64,000 nt of DNA from Bog-257 sp963834135 (GCA_963834135.1 CAWIAN010000008.1:124001-188000); one strand, 5' to 3'; shown: positions 8,738-17,575, numbered from the stretch's first letter. The notes: generated by a model not told the origin, from the letters alone. Numbers and translations: made by a program.

Positions 8738-10165
8738 ATGAACCCGCATCTCAGACTCCCTCGACTCGTTTTACTGGCATTCGTTGTGGCCGCAATTTCG
8801 GGCGCAGCCTTCGCCGACTCTCACGTCAGAATCGTTCGCCTCAGCTCCGTGGAAGGGGATGTCCAGATCGATCGCGCGACCGGCCAGGGTCTGGAGCGCG
8901 CCATCCTCAACACGCCCATTGTCGAAGGCACGCGTCTTGTCACCGGCGCCGATGGCCTGGCCGAAGTGGAGTTCGAGAATCAGAGCGCGCTGCGCCTCAC
9001 CGAGAATTCGGAAGTGAAGTTCACGCAGCTGATCATGAATGATGCGGGCACCAAGACCAATCGCATCACCGTGGAAAAAGGCCTGGTTTATCTCGACACC
9101 GCCTCCAAGGGTGACGACAGCTACCTGCTCACGGTCGGCGATCACAACCTGACGGCCGGGCGCGACACCCTGATGAGAATCAACGCTACTCCAGATCAGC
9201 TCCAGGTCTCAGTCTTGAAGGGCGACGTCCAGTTCGAAGGCCAAGACGGGTCAACGATTGTGCACAAGAAAGAAACGCTCACCGTTGACTTGAAGGCGGC
9301 GTCACAGGTCGTGGTAGCCAAAGGCGTTGAGCAGAACCAGTTCGATAACTGGAACAAGGAGCGCGAGGACTACAGCAAGACCTACGCCGACAATCAGGGG
9401 TACGGAGGCCCGAGCCACGCTTACGGCTTGCAGGACCTTAACTACTACGGTGACTTCTTTTATGCTCCCGGCTTTGGCAATGTCTGGCAGCCCTACGGAT
9501 TTGCCGGCTCTATGCTGAATTGGAATCCCTATATGAACGGCGCGTGGATGTTTTATCCCGGCATGGGTTATTCGTGGGCGTCGGCATATCCTTGGGGCTG
9601 GCTGCCGTTCCATTACGGCTCATGGGCGTTCATCAACGGCGCCGGATGGGCGTGGGTTCCCGGGCGCTATACCGGGCAATGGTACGCGAACAGCTATCAA
9701 GTTGTTCCGCGTGTGACTAAGGCACCGACCGGTTGGACGGCGCCTGCTCCGCCCGCAACGGCGGCGGCGGCAACTTCATCGCCGACGGTCCTGGTCGGCA
9801 AGGCAGGCACTGCGCCGCTCTCGATTCCGGGCGGACGCATTCCTCCGAACTTCGGCAGCGTAATTCCGGGACGTGCCGTGACCGCGACCGCCGCACATGG
9901 ACCCGTACATCCGAGTACCCCCGCGACGGCAGCCAGCCATTCGGTTTTTGCCGCACCTCATTCCGGAGTCGCCTCTGCGCATTCGAGCACCGGTGGCCAC
10001 GTCTTCGCTCAGCCGTCGCCGGGAAGCGTTTTTGCGGACGGAGGCATGATGTCTCCGGCCTATGGCGGCCATGGAAGCAGTGCTTCTGCGGGGAGCATGC
10101 ACACTGGAGCCGCGGCGAGTTCGACTCATAGCTCGGCCAGCGGTAGCGGTAGTGCGCACAAGTAG
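8738..10165 (+). CDS. Secreted FecR-domain protein with aromatic/glycine-rich C-terminal half
   Basis: 475 residues from ATG 8738, chosen because CAGGAG lies just upstream and a signal peptide follows (LVLLAFVVAAISGAAFA). Residues about 28-190 form a FecR-like beta domain (VRLSSVEGDVQIDR, LRLTENSEVKF, GDVQFEG). Residues about 205-325 are rich in Trp, Tyr, Gly and Phe (WNPYMNGAWMFYPGMGYSW), matching the DUF6600-type repeats that often follow FecR domains in Acidobacteria. The tail is low-complexity Ala/Ser/His. No sigma factor or TonB receptor adjoins it, so this is not a classic FecIR iron-sensing unit. A role in envelope or surface binding is inference. A terminator follows. Confidence 0.82.
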   Translation: MNPHLRLPRLVLLAFVVAAISGAAFADSHVRIVRLSSVEGDVQIDRATGQGLERAILNTPIVEGTRLVTGADGLAEVEFENQSALRLTENSEVKFTQLIMNDAGTKTNRITVEKGLVYLDTASKGDDSYLLTVGDHNLTAGRDTLMRINATPDQLQVSVLKGDVQFEGQDGSTIVHKKETLTVDLKAASQVVVAKGVEQNQFDNWNKEREDYSKTYADNQGYGGPSHAYGLQDLNYYGDFFYAPGFGNVWQPYGFAGSMLNWNPYMNGAWMFYPGMGYSWASAYPWGWLPFHYGSWAFINGAGWAWVPGRYTGQWYANSYQVVPRVTKAPTGWTAPAPPATAAAATSSPTVLVGKAGTAPLSIPGGRIPPNFGSVIPGRAVTATAAHGPVHPSTPATAASHSVFAAPHSGVASAHSSTGGHVFAQPSPGSVFADGGMMSPAYGGHGSSASAGSMHTGAAASSTHSSASGSGSAHK

Positions 10166-10184
10166 TAATCGCAGTCGATTGCAG

Positions 10185-10206
10185 GGCGGCCCACGGGCCG
10201 CCTTTT
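10185..10206 (+). terminator. Rho-independent terminator
   Basis: GGCGGCC-CACG-GGCCGCC followed by TTTT, 19 bp after the stop of the FecR-domain gene. Confidence 0.85.
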
Positions 10207-10294
10207 CTTGCGCCCGTGAACGTTCTTTGGCCTGCTTCCAGCGCCTGGTTCGCGTGGTACCATCGATTTCACTTAGCGCCTAAGGATTGGTACC

Positions 10295-11095
10295 TTGCGG
10301 ATACTCTTCGTCGGAGACATCTTCGGCCGGCCGGGCCGGACCATCGTTCACGAGCGCCTGCCCGAGCTTCAAAAAGAGCATGCCGTCGATCTCACCATCG
10401 CCAACGGCGAGAATGCCGCCGGAGGCTTCGGTATCACCCCGCAAATCGCCGAGGAGTTGTTTGAACTCGGCATCGACGTCATCACCACCGGCAATCACAT
10501 CTGGGACAAACGCGAGATCATCGATTACATGAACTCGGCGAACGGCAACGAAGCTTCGCTTGCCCGCCGGGTATTACGCCCGGCAAATTATCCCGCCGGC
10601 TCGCCGGGCTTCGGCTGGTATCAGGGCCGTACCCGCGGTGGCGTGCCTTACGGAGTAATCAATCTTCAGGGCCGCGTCTTCATGGCCAACAACGACGACC
10701 CGTTTCGTCTGGCCGATAAGCTTCTCAAAGACATCACGGCGAAGGTCGTTCTGGTCGACTTCCACGCCGAGGCAACTTCGGAAAAGATTTCCCTGGGGTG
10801 GTATCTGGAGGGACGAGTGACAGCCGTTCTGGGCACGCACACACATGTCCCAACCGCCGATGAAAAGGTTCTCCCGGGAGGCACCGCGGTCCAGACGGAC
10901 GTTGGCATGACAGGTCCTTATGAAAGTGTAATCGGCGTGCAGAAGGAACTGATCCTGCAGCGCTTTCTCACAAACATGCCGTCGCGCTTCGAGCCCGCTA
11001 CGGGCGACGTTCGGCTTTGCGCGACGCTGATCGACTGCAATGCCGAAACTGGCCGCGCAACGGCTGTTCAGCGGATCATGCTTCGGGAAACGTAG
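10295..11095 (+). CDS. YmdB-family metallophosphoesterase
   Basis: A 266-residue calcineurin-like phosphoesterase of the TIGR00282/YmdB family; characterised members hydrolyse 2',3'-cyclic nucleotides. Metal-binding motifs are present: VGDIFGRPGR (Asp8), NGENAAGG, TGNHIWDK (Asn/His), VDFHAEATSEK and GTHTHVPTADE. The start is TTG 10295, with AAGGA at 10282-10286 at good spacing; no in-frame ATG would keep the first metal ligand. It stands alone, not next to rny/ymdA as in Bacillus. Confidence 0.9.
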   Translation: MRILFVGDIFGRPGRTIVHERLPELQKEHAVDLTIANGENAAGGFGITPQIAEELFELGIDVITTGNHIWDKREIIDYMNSANGNEASLARRVLRPANYPAGSPGFGWYQGRTRGGVPYGVINLQGRVFMANNDDPFRLADKLLKDITAKVVLVDFHAEATSEKISLGWYLEGRVTAVLGTHTHVPTADEKVLPGGTAVQTDVGMTGPYESVIGVQKELILQRFLTNMPSRFEPATGDVRLCATLIDCNAETGRATAVQRIMLRET

Positions 11096-11257
11096 GCTCG
11101 CGCAAATCCGGTCGGTAGCCGGGCTCAGCTGCCTCTCCCCTCCCTGACACCGAGTCGAACTGGGAATTGAGCCAGCCCCCATCACAATTTGCCGTGACAT
11201 TTCTCACCGCCAGCCTTTATGGTTCGGTGCATAGTTAGTTCGCCTTTGCGGGGCAAA

Positions 11258-11275
11258 CCAACCGGTTCCGGTTGG
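11258..11275. promoter_or_regulatory. Perfect 8-bp inverted repeat upstream of isocitrate lyase
   Basis: CCAACCGG-TT-CCGGTTGG lies 91 bp before the isocitrate lyase start in an otherwise featureless 271-bp leader. It could be an operator or an RNA hairpin in the 5' leader. The sequence alone does not decide. Confidence 0.35.
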
Positions 11276-11366
11276 GCGTCCGCGCTGCATGGTGTGAAGT
11301 AGAACTTTAGGGTTGATCCGCAAGTAGCGGGGAATTAGTGGTAACCGCCATGATCAGGAGAGCGAT

Positions 11367-13628
11367 ATGAACTCATTCGAAGATCGAGTGCGCGAGGTGA
11401 AAGAGTGGATTGCGAGCCCACGCTTCAAGGGAATCGTCCGTCTGTACTCGGCGCGCCAGGTGGCCGAACAACGAGGCACCATGCCCTCCGGCTATCCTGT
11501 CGCACGGAAAGCCGCCGAAGATTTCTATTCGCGGCTCCGGGAGTTGTTTCAAGGGCGGAAGTCGATCACCACGTTTGGTCCCTACTCGCCCGGCCAAGCC
11601 GTCACCATCAAGCGCTCCGGGATCGAAGGCATTTACCTCGGCGGTTGGGCGACTTCTGCCAAGGGCAGCATTACGGAAGATCCCGGCGCCGATCTGGCCA
11701 GCTATCCGCTGAGCCAGGTTCCTGACGAAGCCGCGTCCATTGTTCGCGCGTTGCTGACTGCCGACCGCAACCAACTGTTCTCCCGCTCCCGCATGACCGC
11801 TGAACAACGCGAGACTACTCCAGAATTCGACTTCCGGCCGTTCATCATCGCCGATGCCGACACCGGTCACGGAGGCGACGCGCATGTCCGCAACTTGATT
11901 CGCCGCTTCGTGGAGGTCGGCGTACCCGGCTATCACATAGAAGATCAGAAGCCGGGCGTGAAGAAGTGCGGTCACCAGGGTGGCAAGGTGCTCGTCTCCG
12001 AGAATGAGCAGATTCAACGCCTCAATGCGGCCCGCTTCCAGTTGGATGTCATGCAGGTCGCCGGCATCATCGTCGCCCGCACCGACGCCGAGGCCGCCAA
12101 TTTGCTTGACGGCTGCGCGGACGAACGCGATCAGCCATTCATTCTGGGCGTTACCAATGTGCATGTGCCGAGTTACAAGTCCGTGTTCCTCGCCGTTCAT
12201 CGCACCTTCTTCGAGTCGGGCGTGGATGAAGTGCGAGGCCATCTGATGTTTGCCATGCCGGAGACACAGTACGCTGCCGCAACCGCCTGGCTCGAAAAGA
12301 AAGGACTGCTGGCCGAGATCAGGAAGAGCGCAGAAGCCTTCAGCGAAAAGCACGAAGGCGGCATCGATAGCACGCTCGACAAGATGGTCGGAAAAGTTCT
12401 GGACGCCTGGCAGTCGGAAGCCGAACTGCGGACCTATCGGCAGGCAGTCGCTGAGGCGATCGTCTTCGGCACCGGCCAGGGCGAATCATACGAGATGAAT
12501 CCCGATCAGTGGCTGAGTTTCTCGGAGAGAGCGTCGTGGTACTCTGCGCGCGAGAAGGCCGCGGCCATGGGCGTCGATGTTCCCTGGGATTGCGAGCGGG
12601 CGAAGACGCCGGAAGGTTATTACCAGGTTCAGGGAGGCCTCGAGTACGCCATCGCCAAGTCACTGGCGGCGGCGCCCTTCGCCGACATTCTGTGGATGGA
12701 GACGGCAACGGCAAACATTCACGAGGCCAAGGAATTTGCCGACGCTATCCACGCCGAGTTCCCCGACAAAATGCTGGCTTACAATTTGTCGCCATCCTTC
12801 AACTGGGACACCACGGGGATGAGCGATGAAGACATGAAGCGCTTTCCCGAAGAGCTGGGCAAGCTGGGCTTCGTCTTCAACTTCATCACCTACGGCGGCC
12901 ACCAGATTGACGGCCTGGCGGCCGAGGAGTTCGCCTCCGCTCTGCAACAGGACGGAATGCTTTCCCTGGCGAGACTGCAACGCAAGTTGCGCCTGCTGGA
13001 ATCGCCCTACCGCACACCGCAGACATTGGTCGGTGGGCCGCGTCTCGATGCTGCGCTGATGGCGGCCTCCGGCAGGACGGCGACCACGAAGGCGATGGGC
13101 AAGGGTTCGACGCAGCACCAGCACCTGGTGCAGACCGAGGTTCCAACCAAGCTGCTTGAGGAGTGGCTCAGGATCTGGGCGGAACAGAATCGTCTGTCTC
13201 CGGATTACCGAGTGCAGCTGCGACCGGTAGCCGCCGGATCGGACTTCCTGGAACTTGGCATCTGGAACGGTGGAACCGAAAAGGCGGCCAACCTGATCTT
13301 CGCCGATGTCCACGACCGCCACGGCCACAAGCTGCTCTCCATCCGCGACATGAATACCTTCGACGGATCGCTGCGAAAGAAGCGGCTCATGACGCTCGCC
13401 CATCTCTTTGTGCTTCATCGTTACAAGGCGGGCCTGGTGCATTACCTCAGCCCTACAGAGGACAATCAGCATCAGGCGCAGAAAATGAAGCGGCTGGGCA
13501 TCTTTAATAAGGTCGACACCGAGGCGGCACTGATCATCGTTGCGAGCGTCGACGCAGACAGGATCGACCAATTGCTGAATCCGGACCGCGCTGCGTTGCG
13601 AAAGCTGATCGCGAAGCAGGATTCATAG
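11367..13628 (+). CDS. aceA: Isocitrate lyase, long ICL2-type
   Basis: Cleaves isocitrate to glyoxylate and succinate in the glyoxylate shunt. At 753 residues it is far longer than the 430-residue E. coli type and matches the long mycobacterial AceA2/ICL2 class. The catalytic cysteine loop is KKCGH near residue 198. Metal and substrate motifs include ADADTGHGG, VARTDAEAAN and AYNLSPSFNWD. The last 150 residues form the extra C-terminal domain, which in ICL2 of Mycobacterium binds acetyl-CoA as an activator. Malate synthase is not in this window. SD AGGAGA precedes ATG 11367. A repeat-bearing gap follows. Confidence 0.93.
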   Translation: MNSFEDRVREVKEWIASPRFKGIVRLYSARQVAEQRGTMPSGYPVARKAAEDFYSRLRELFQGRKSITTFGPYSPGQAVTIKRSGIEGIYLGGWATSAKGSITEDPGADLASYPLSQVPDEAASIVRALLTADRNQLFSRSRMTAEQRETTPEFDFRPFIIADADTGHGGDAHVRNLIRRFVEVGVPGYHIEDQKPGVKKCGHQGGKVLVSENEQIQRLNAARFQLDVMQVAGIIVARTDAEAANLLDGCADERDQPFILGVTNVHVPSYKSVFLAVHRTFFESGVDEVRGHLMFAMPETQYAAATAWLEKKGLLAEIRKSAEAFSEKHEGGIDSTLDKMVGKVLDAWQSEAELRTYRQAVAEAIVFGTGQGESYEMNPDQWLSFSERASWYSAREKAAAMGVDVPWDCERAKTPEGYYQVQGGLEYAIAKSLAAAPFADILWMETATANIHEAKEFADAIHAEFPDKMLAYNLSPSFNWDTTGMSDEDMKRFPEELGKLGFVFNFITYGGHQIDGLAAEEFASALQQDGMLSLARLQRKLRLLESPYRTPQTLVGGPRLDAALMAASGRTATTKAMGKGSTQHQHLVQTEVPTKLLEEWLRIWAEQNRLSPDYRVQLRPVAAGSDFLELGIWNGGTEKAANLIFADVHDRHGHKLLSIRDMNTFDGSLRKKRLMTLAHLFVLHRYKAGLVHYLSPTEDNQHQAQKMKRLGIFNKVDTEAALIIVASVDADRIDQLLNPDRAALRKLIAKQDS

Positions 13629-13647
13629 TCGTGATTCAGGTAGAGTT

Positions 13648-13718
13648 GGCCTTCAGGCCAGCGTCCAAGCCACTTATTTTTATCTCCGAGCGAGCTTCAG
13701 CTCGCGAGGAACTGGGGA
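13648..13718. repeat. Intergenic repeat cluster with AAGCCACTTATTTTT motif
   Basis: Three parts: GGCC-TTCA-GGCC at about 13650, AAGCCACTTATTTTT at 13667-13681, and CGAGC-GAGCTTCA-GCTCG at about 13687-13704. The 15-bp AT-rich motif recurs exactly at 30438-30452, again beside a palindrome centred on TTCAG. Confidence 0.5.
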
Positions 13719-13724
13719 CTCATT

Positions 13725-14315
13725 ATGAGCAAAGAGATTATTCCGCGCTGGGAATGGCGCACCTTCGGCGAAAAGTTCGCGGGCTCGGCCAACCCGTTTG
13801 CCGCTTTCAAGGCCGGCGACACGCAGGGGAGCGACGAGATCTACTTCCTGTCGCCGGTCAATTCCGAAAACGTGAAGGTTCGCGACGGCCTCATGGATAT
13901 AAAGAAATTCCAGAGCGCCAATCCTGATGGTCTCGAGCAGTGGAAGCCCGTCCTGAAGCAGGGCTTTCCGTTTCCTGCAGCCGACGTGAGCAAAGTATTT
14001 GACATTCTGGGCGTTGCTCCGCCGAAGCTGTCACGGCCCGAATACACGCTGGATCAGTTTATCCAGGAGTTGATCCAGCCCGTCCAAGGCATGCGGGTTG
14101 TTAAGGTACACAAGACCCGCACCCGCTACACGGTTGATGGATGCATGGCGGAGCTGGCGGAGGTCGTTGCCGACGGCAAGCATACTCACACCATCGCGAT
14201 GGAGCTGGAAGACGCCGCCCAGGTGATCGCCACGGTTCGCAAGCTCGGGCTCGACCGCTACGAAAACATTAGCTACCCGCGAGGCCTAAAGAAGCTCGTC
14301 GGCATGGCGAGCTAA
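13725..14315 (+). CDS. CYTH/triphosphate-tunnel-like protein
   Basis: 196 residues. The pattern fits the CYTH (triphosphate tunnel metalloenzyme) beta-barrel: paired basic or acidic strands such as WEWRTFG, NVKVRDGLMDIKKF, VHKTRTRY, CMAELAEV and TIAMELED alternate like tunnel-lining strands. Such enzymes hydrolyse inorganic or organic triphosphates or synthesise polyphosphate. The canonical N-terminal ExExK is only partly kept (EWR), so activity is uncertain. The gene ends 9 bp before an exopolyphosphatase (ppx) gene, and a second CYTH-like gene lies 2.2 kb downstream, which supports a role in polyphosphate or triphosphate turnover. The assignment is by pattern only. Confidence 0.6.
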   Translation: MSKEIIPRWEWRTFGEKFAGSANPFAAFKAGDTQGSDEIYFLSPVNSENVKVRDGLMDIKKFQSANPDGLEQWKPVLKQGFPFPAADVSKVFDILGVAPPKLSRPEYTLDQFIQELIQPVQGMRVVKVHKTRTRYTVDGCMAELAEVVADGKHTHTIAMELEDAAQVIATVRKLGLDRYENISYPRGLKKLVGMAS

Positions 14316-14324
14316 GGAGCCACC

Positions 14325-15239
14325 ATGCCACGATATGCGGTCATCGACATCGGCACCAACTCCGTAAAGTTCAACATCAGCGAGCGTCGCGACGATGGCA
14401 CCTGGCTCACCATCATCGATCGCGCCGAGATCACGCGCCTCGGCGAGGACCTCGAGCAGACTGGTGAAATCAGCCCCGATGCCATGGAGCGTACCGTCTC
14501 CGCGATAGCCGCCATGGTAGACGAGGCGCACAAGAAGGATGTCGCCAAGATCGCCGCCGTCGGCACCATGGGCATGCGCACGGCCCGCAACAGCCAGCAA
14601 TTCATCGACGCTGTCGAACAGCGCTGTGGCGTGAAGATCGAAGTCATCTCCGGCGATGAAGAGGGAAGGTTGGCCTACATCGCGGTGAAGTCGGGGCTGG
14701 GATTGGCTGAGAGCTCTCTTGCCATCTTCGATACCGGTGGGGGAAGCTCGCAGTTCACCTTCGGCCACGGCTCCGTGGTGCGGGAGCGCTTCAGCGTGAA
14801 CGTGGGCGCCGTTCGCTACACCGAAAAGTTTGGACTCTCCGGCATCGTCCCTCCGGAACAACTTCAAGCCGCTCTGAAGGCGATCGCAGTCGACCTGGAC
14901 CGTCTCGACGGCAGACCTGCCCCCGACGTGCTGGTCGGCATGGGCGGCGCCATCACCAATATCGCCGCGGTGAAGCATAGCCTGGCGAAGTACGATCCCA
15001 ACATCATTCAAGGTTCGGTGATCGAACGTGCCGAGGTGGAGCGCCAGATCGAGCTCTACCGCTCAAAGTCTCTGGACGAACGCCGCGCCATCATCGGTTT
15101 GCAGCCCAAGCGAGCCGACGTAATTCTGGCCGGCGTCTGTATCGTTAAGACGGTAATGGGCAAGCTTCAAAAGGACAAACTGTCGGTCAGCGATCGCGGG
15201 CTACGTCACGGCCTTCTGATCGACCGCTTCTCGGTCTGA
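14325..15239 (+). CDS. ppx: Ppx/GppA exopolyphosphatase-family phosphatase
   Basis: A 304-residue ASKHA-fold enzyme that releases orthophosphate from polyphosphate ends or hydrolyses pppGpp. Phosphate-binding motifs are clear: YAVIDIGTNSVKF (residues 4-16), DTGGGSSQF near residue 141 and VGMGGAITN near residue 205. The length matches the catalytic core only, without the C-terminal HD-like domains of E. coli Ppx. SD AAGGAG precedes ATG 14325. The CYTH-like gene upstream is 9 bp away, so the two form an operon. Confidence 0.9.
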   Translation: MPRYAVIDIGTNSVKFNISERRDDGTWLTIIDRAEITRLGEDLEQTGEISPDAMERTVSAIAAMVDEAHKKDVAKIAAVGTMGMRTARNSQQFIDAVEQRCGVKIEVISGDEEGRLAYIAVKSGLGLAESSLAIFDTGGGSSQFTFGHGSVVRERFSVNVGAVRYTEKFGLSGIVPPEQLQAALKAIAVDLDRLDGRPAPDVLVGMGGAITNIAAVKHSLAKYDPNIIQGSVIERAEVERQIELYRSKSLDERRAIIGLQPKRADVILAGVCIVKTVMGKLQKDKLSVSDRGLRHGLLIDRFSV

Positions 15240-15362
15240 GGGCACTTGCGACCTCGGAGCCCAGTTCAATGTGGCATTGGGTGAGCGGAGGAACTAGCTG
15301 TCCCGCATTCATCGTCTAGTAATTTTCCTAGTAGCGCACTTGCTTCGCGTGGGCTACATAAA

Positions 15363-15467
15363 TAAGAGCCCAAGATCCCGGCTACCTCCTGCCGCGAGGA
15401 AGATCGCACGGCACCGCCGCGAACGCTCCGACGGGAGGCAGCCCTGCTACGAGATTCCCGGCTCTTA
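15363..15467 (+). ncRNA. Candidate structured 5' leader before the OmpA-like gene
   Basis: An 8-bp closing stem TAAGAGCC (15363-15370) / GGCTCTTA (15460-15467) encloses CCTCC (15385-15389) / GGAGG (15434-15438) and TGCCG (15390-15394) / CGGCA (15409-15413). The nested arrangement ends 45 nt before the GTG start. I do not recognise a known riboswitch class. It could be a leader RNA or simply a GC-rich folded UTR. Confidence 0.35.
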
Positions 15468-15512
15468 CAAACGATTTCAGGTTTTGAACTCACACTCGAA
15501 GGAGAGAACATC

Positions 15513-16439
15513 GTGACTCGACGTAGGACAGGAGAGGTCGCACGAACCGTAATCTTGTTACTGATCGTACTAACGCTGTCCGGCACAGCACTGTTTGCGC
15601 AAAACTTGAAGGTGCAAGGCATCATCAAGGGCCGTAGCGGCGCCACCATGATTCTGCAGACGTCCGACTCCCCAAAGCTGGTGGTTCTGCTGACCGAGGC
15701 CACCAAGGTCCAGCAGGTTCAAGGGATGCTGAAGGCTCGCAGAAAACAGATGTCGATGGCGGCGCTTATTCCTGGATTGCCCGTTCAGGTCGAGGGAGCG
15801 TACAACGAACAGAACGAATTGGTGGCAAACTCCGTAACCTTCAAGGGCAACGATCTGGAGCAGGCGCAGTCCATCCAGGCAGGCCTGCATGAAACTCAGG
15901 TACAGACTCAGAAAAACCAGCAGGAGTTGGCCGAGCAGAACGCCGCCTTGAAGGCGCAGAACGAAGCCTTGCAGCAGCAGCAGGCGCAGGTGACGGAGCA
16001 GGAAAAGAAGATCGCGGCTAACAAAGCCGCCATCGCCGCCAACGTGGCTCGCTTCGGTCAGCTTGACGACTACTACATCATGGACGAAGTTACGGTTTAC
16101 TTCGCCAACGGACAAGTAAAAGTCGACCCAAAATATATTCCGCAACTCACTGCTTTGGCTGAGAAAGGCAAGACCGTCACCGGCTACATGATCCAGGTGA
16201 AGGGCTATGCCTCATCGGTCGGCAGCGTTGCCCTGAATCAGAAGCTGAGTGAAGACCGCGCCAATAACGTCGCCAACATTCTGCTGCAGCAAGGACACAT
16301 TCCTATGACTAACATGCTGGCTCCGGGCGCGATGGGCGAAAGCCGGCAGGTCGGAAGCGACAAGACTGCCGAGGGCCAGGCGCAGAATCGTCGCGTGGTG
16401 GTACGCGTGCTCCAGAACAAGGGCATTGCCGGAACGTAA
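15513..16439 (+). CDS. OmpA-family protein with N-terminal beta domain and coiled coil
   Basis: 308 residues from GTG 15513, which has AAGGAGAG just upstream. Signal-like hydrophobic segment at residues 13-29. Residues about 31-105 form a small beta domain (VQGIIKGRSGATMILQ) like the DUF5666/OB-type modules. About 110-175 is a Gln/Glu/Ala-rich coiled coil. The C-terminal about 185-300 is an OmpA-like peptidoglycan-binding domain (VTVYFANGQVKVD, VKGYASSVGSVALNQKLSEDRANNVANIL, NRRVVVRVL). It should tether the envelope to peptidoglycan or sense it. It is separated from ppx by 273 bp with a possible structured leader. Confidence 0.85.
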   Translation: MTRRRTGEVARTVILLLIVLTLSGTALFAQNLKVQGIIKGRSGATMILQTSDSPKLVVLLTEATKVQQVQGMLKARRKQMSMAALIPGLPVQVEGAYNEQNELVANSVTFKGNDLEQAQSIQAGLHETQVQTQKNQQELAEQNAALKAQNEALQQQQAQVTEQEKKIAANKAAIAANVARFGQLDDYYIMDEVTVYFANGQVKVDPKYIPQLTALAEKGKTVTGYMIQVKGYASSVGSVALNQKLSEDRANNVANILLQQGHIPMTNMLAPGAMGESRQVGSDKTAEGQAQNRRVVVRVLQNKGIAGT

Positions 16440-16501
16440 TGTTGCAGCCCTGATATTAGGGTCAATCAAATCTGCCTCACCGGAATTGTGGAGGTTCAGC
16501 T

Positions 16502-17575
16502 GTGAGTAAGAACGACAAGGACAAGAAACACAAAAAGCAGAAAGACAAAGCCAAGGACAAATCGAAAGACAAGTCCAAGGACAAGGTCAAAGGCAAAGAT
16601 AAGAAGAACAAGGCAGACGGCAAAGCCAAGACCAAAGCGTCGAAGAGCAGCACGGCCGTAGAAGAGATGAGCGCTGCTGTAACTCCCATGAGTGCTGCCA
16701 CTGCCGCAACTTATGCTGACGGCTCGCCGCTCGATCGCATTACCTATCTGGAGGCGAAGCTGATTTTGAAGCCGGACCGCTTCAACTCCGTAGAGAGCTT
16801 CCGGAACTTCGGCAAACTGGTGCAGGAGACAGCGAAGCGGGTGGGCGTCGGATTTGTCGCCGACCGGGAGACCGGTCTCAGGCCGCAAGTCAAAGAAATT
16901 GTTTTCATCGACACGGCCGATTTCCGTCTTTACAACAATGCGTTCATCCTGCGCCGTCGCATCTCTTACCTCGACGGATTTCCCGTAGGAGATCCCGAAG
17001 TCGTTTTCAAGTTTCGTCACCCCGACGAAGCGGCTGCCACCGCTGTCGATGTGCGGCCGAGGATCGCCGGTAAATATCGCATCAAGTTCAAAGCGGAAGC
17101 GCTGCCGCTGAAAGATCAGCTGGGCGGCTACCGCATCCTGTACTCCCATAACTGCCAATTCGGTATCAGCCAGGCACATGAGGGCGATGCAACCTCGATG
17201 GACACCCTCGTTAAGATTTTCCCGCCGCTCGCCAAATTGAAGACGGTCGATGGAGAGCGAGTGAAACTGGTAAACGGTGGCATTGTCGAAGAAGTGCTGT
17301 TGCCGTTGGGGATATTGGATTTCGGCAAAGGCATGGTCGCTAAGTGTGACGTCGGCCTGTGGCGCACGCGGGGCGAACACAGACCGCTGGTAGGCGAGTT
17401 CGCCTTCCAGGTCAAGTTTGACGACCGCACCGCCGTTGCGGAAAAGCAGAAGAAGCTCGCGGCCCAGTTCTACGTCTCGCTGCAGCGCGATGTACAGGAT
17501 TGGTTGCAGCTTGGCGTCACCAAGACGGCGATGGTCTACCGCTTGAATGGAGCCGAGCCTCAAAGTCACGAGTAG
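16502..17575 (+). CDS. CYTH-like protein with Lys/Asp-rich N-terminal tail
   Basis: 357 residues from GTG 16502 (SD GGAGG at about 16490). The first 50 residues are almost only Lys, Asp, Ser and Gly in KDK/KSKDK repeats, strongly basic and disordered. From about residue 75 the sequence follows a CYTH barrel: ITYLEAKLILKPDRF, VFIDTADFRLYNNAFILRRR, EVVFKFRHPD, YRIKFKAEA and GEFAFQVKFDD. This is the second CYTH-like protein in the cluster (the other is at 13725). A poly-basic tail could bind polyphosphate, nucleic acid or the membrane; this is inference. It starts 62 bp after the OmpA-like gene. Confidence 0.6.
   Translation: MSKNDKDKKHKKQKDKAKDKSKDKSKDKVKGKDKKNKADGKAKTKASKSSTAVEEMSAAVTPMSAATAATYADGSPLDRITYLEAKLILKPDRFNSVESFRNFGKLVQETAKRVGVGFVADRETGLRPQVKEIVFIDTADFRLYNNAFILRRRISYLDGFPVGDPEVVFKFRHPDEAAATAVDVRPRIAGKYRIKFKAEALPLKDQLGGYRILYSHNCQFGISQAHEGDATSMDTLVKIFPPLAKLKTVDGERVKLVNGGIVEEVLLPLGILDFGKGMVAKCDVGLWRTRGEHRPLVGEFAFQVKFDDRTAVAEKQKKLAAQFYVSLQRDVQDWLQLGVTKTAMVYRLNGAEPQSHE

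Noticed and set aside
11251..11290. GGGGCAAACC resembling the start of a c-di-GMP-I (GEMM) riboswitch
   Set aside because: The downstream conserved parts (GAAA loop receptor and ACGCAAAGCC) are missing; only about 9 bases match.
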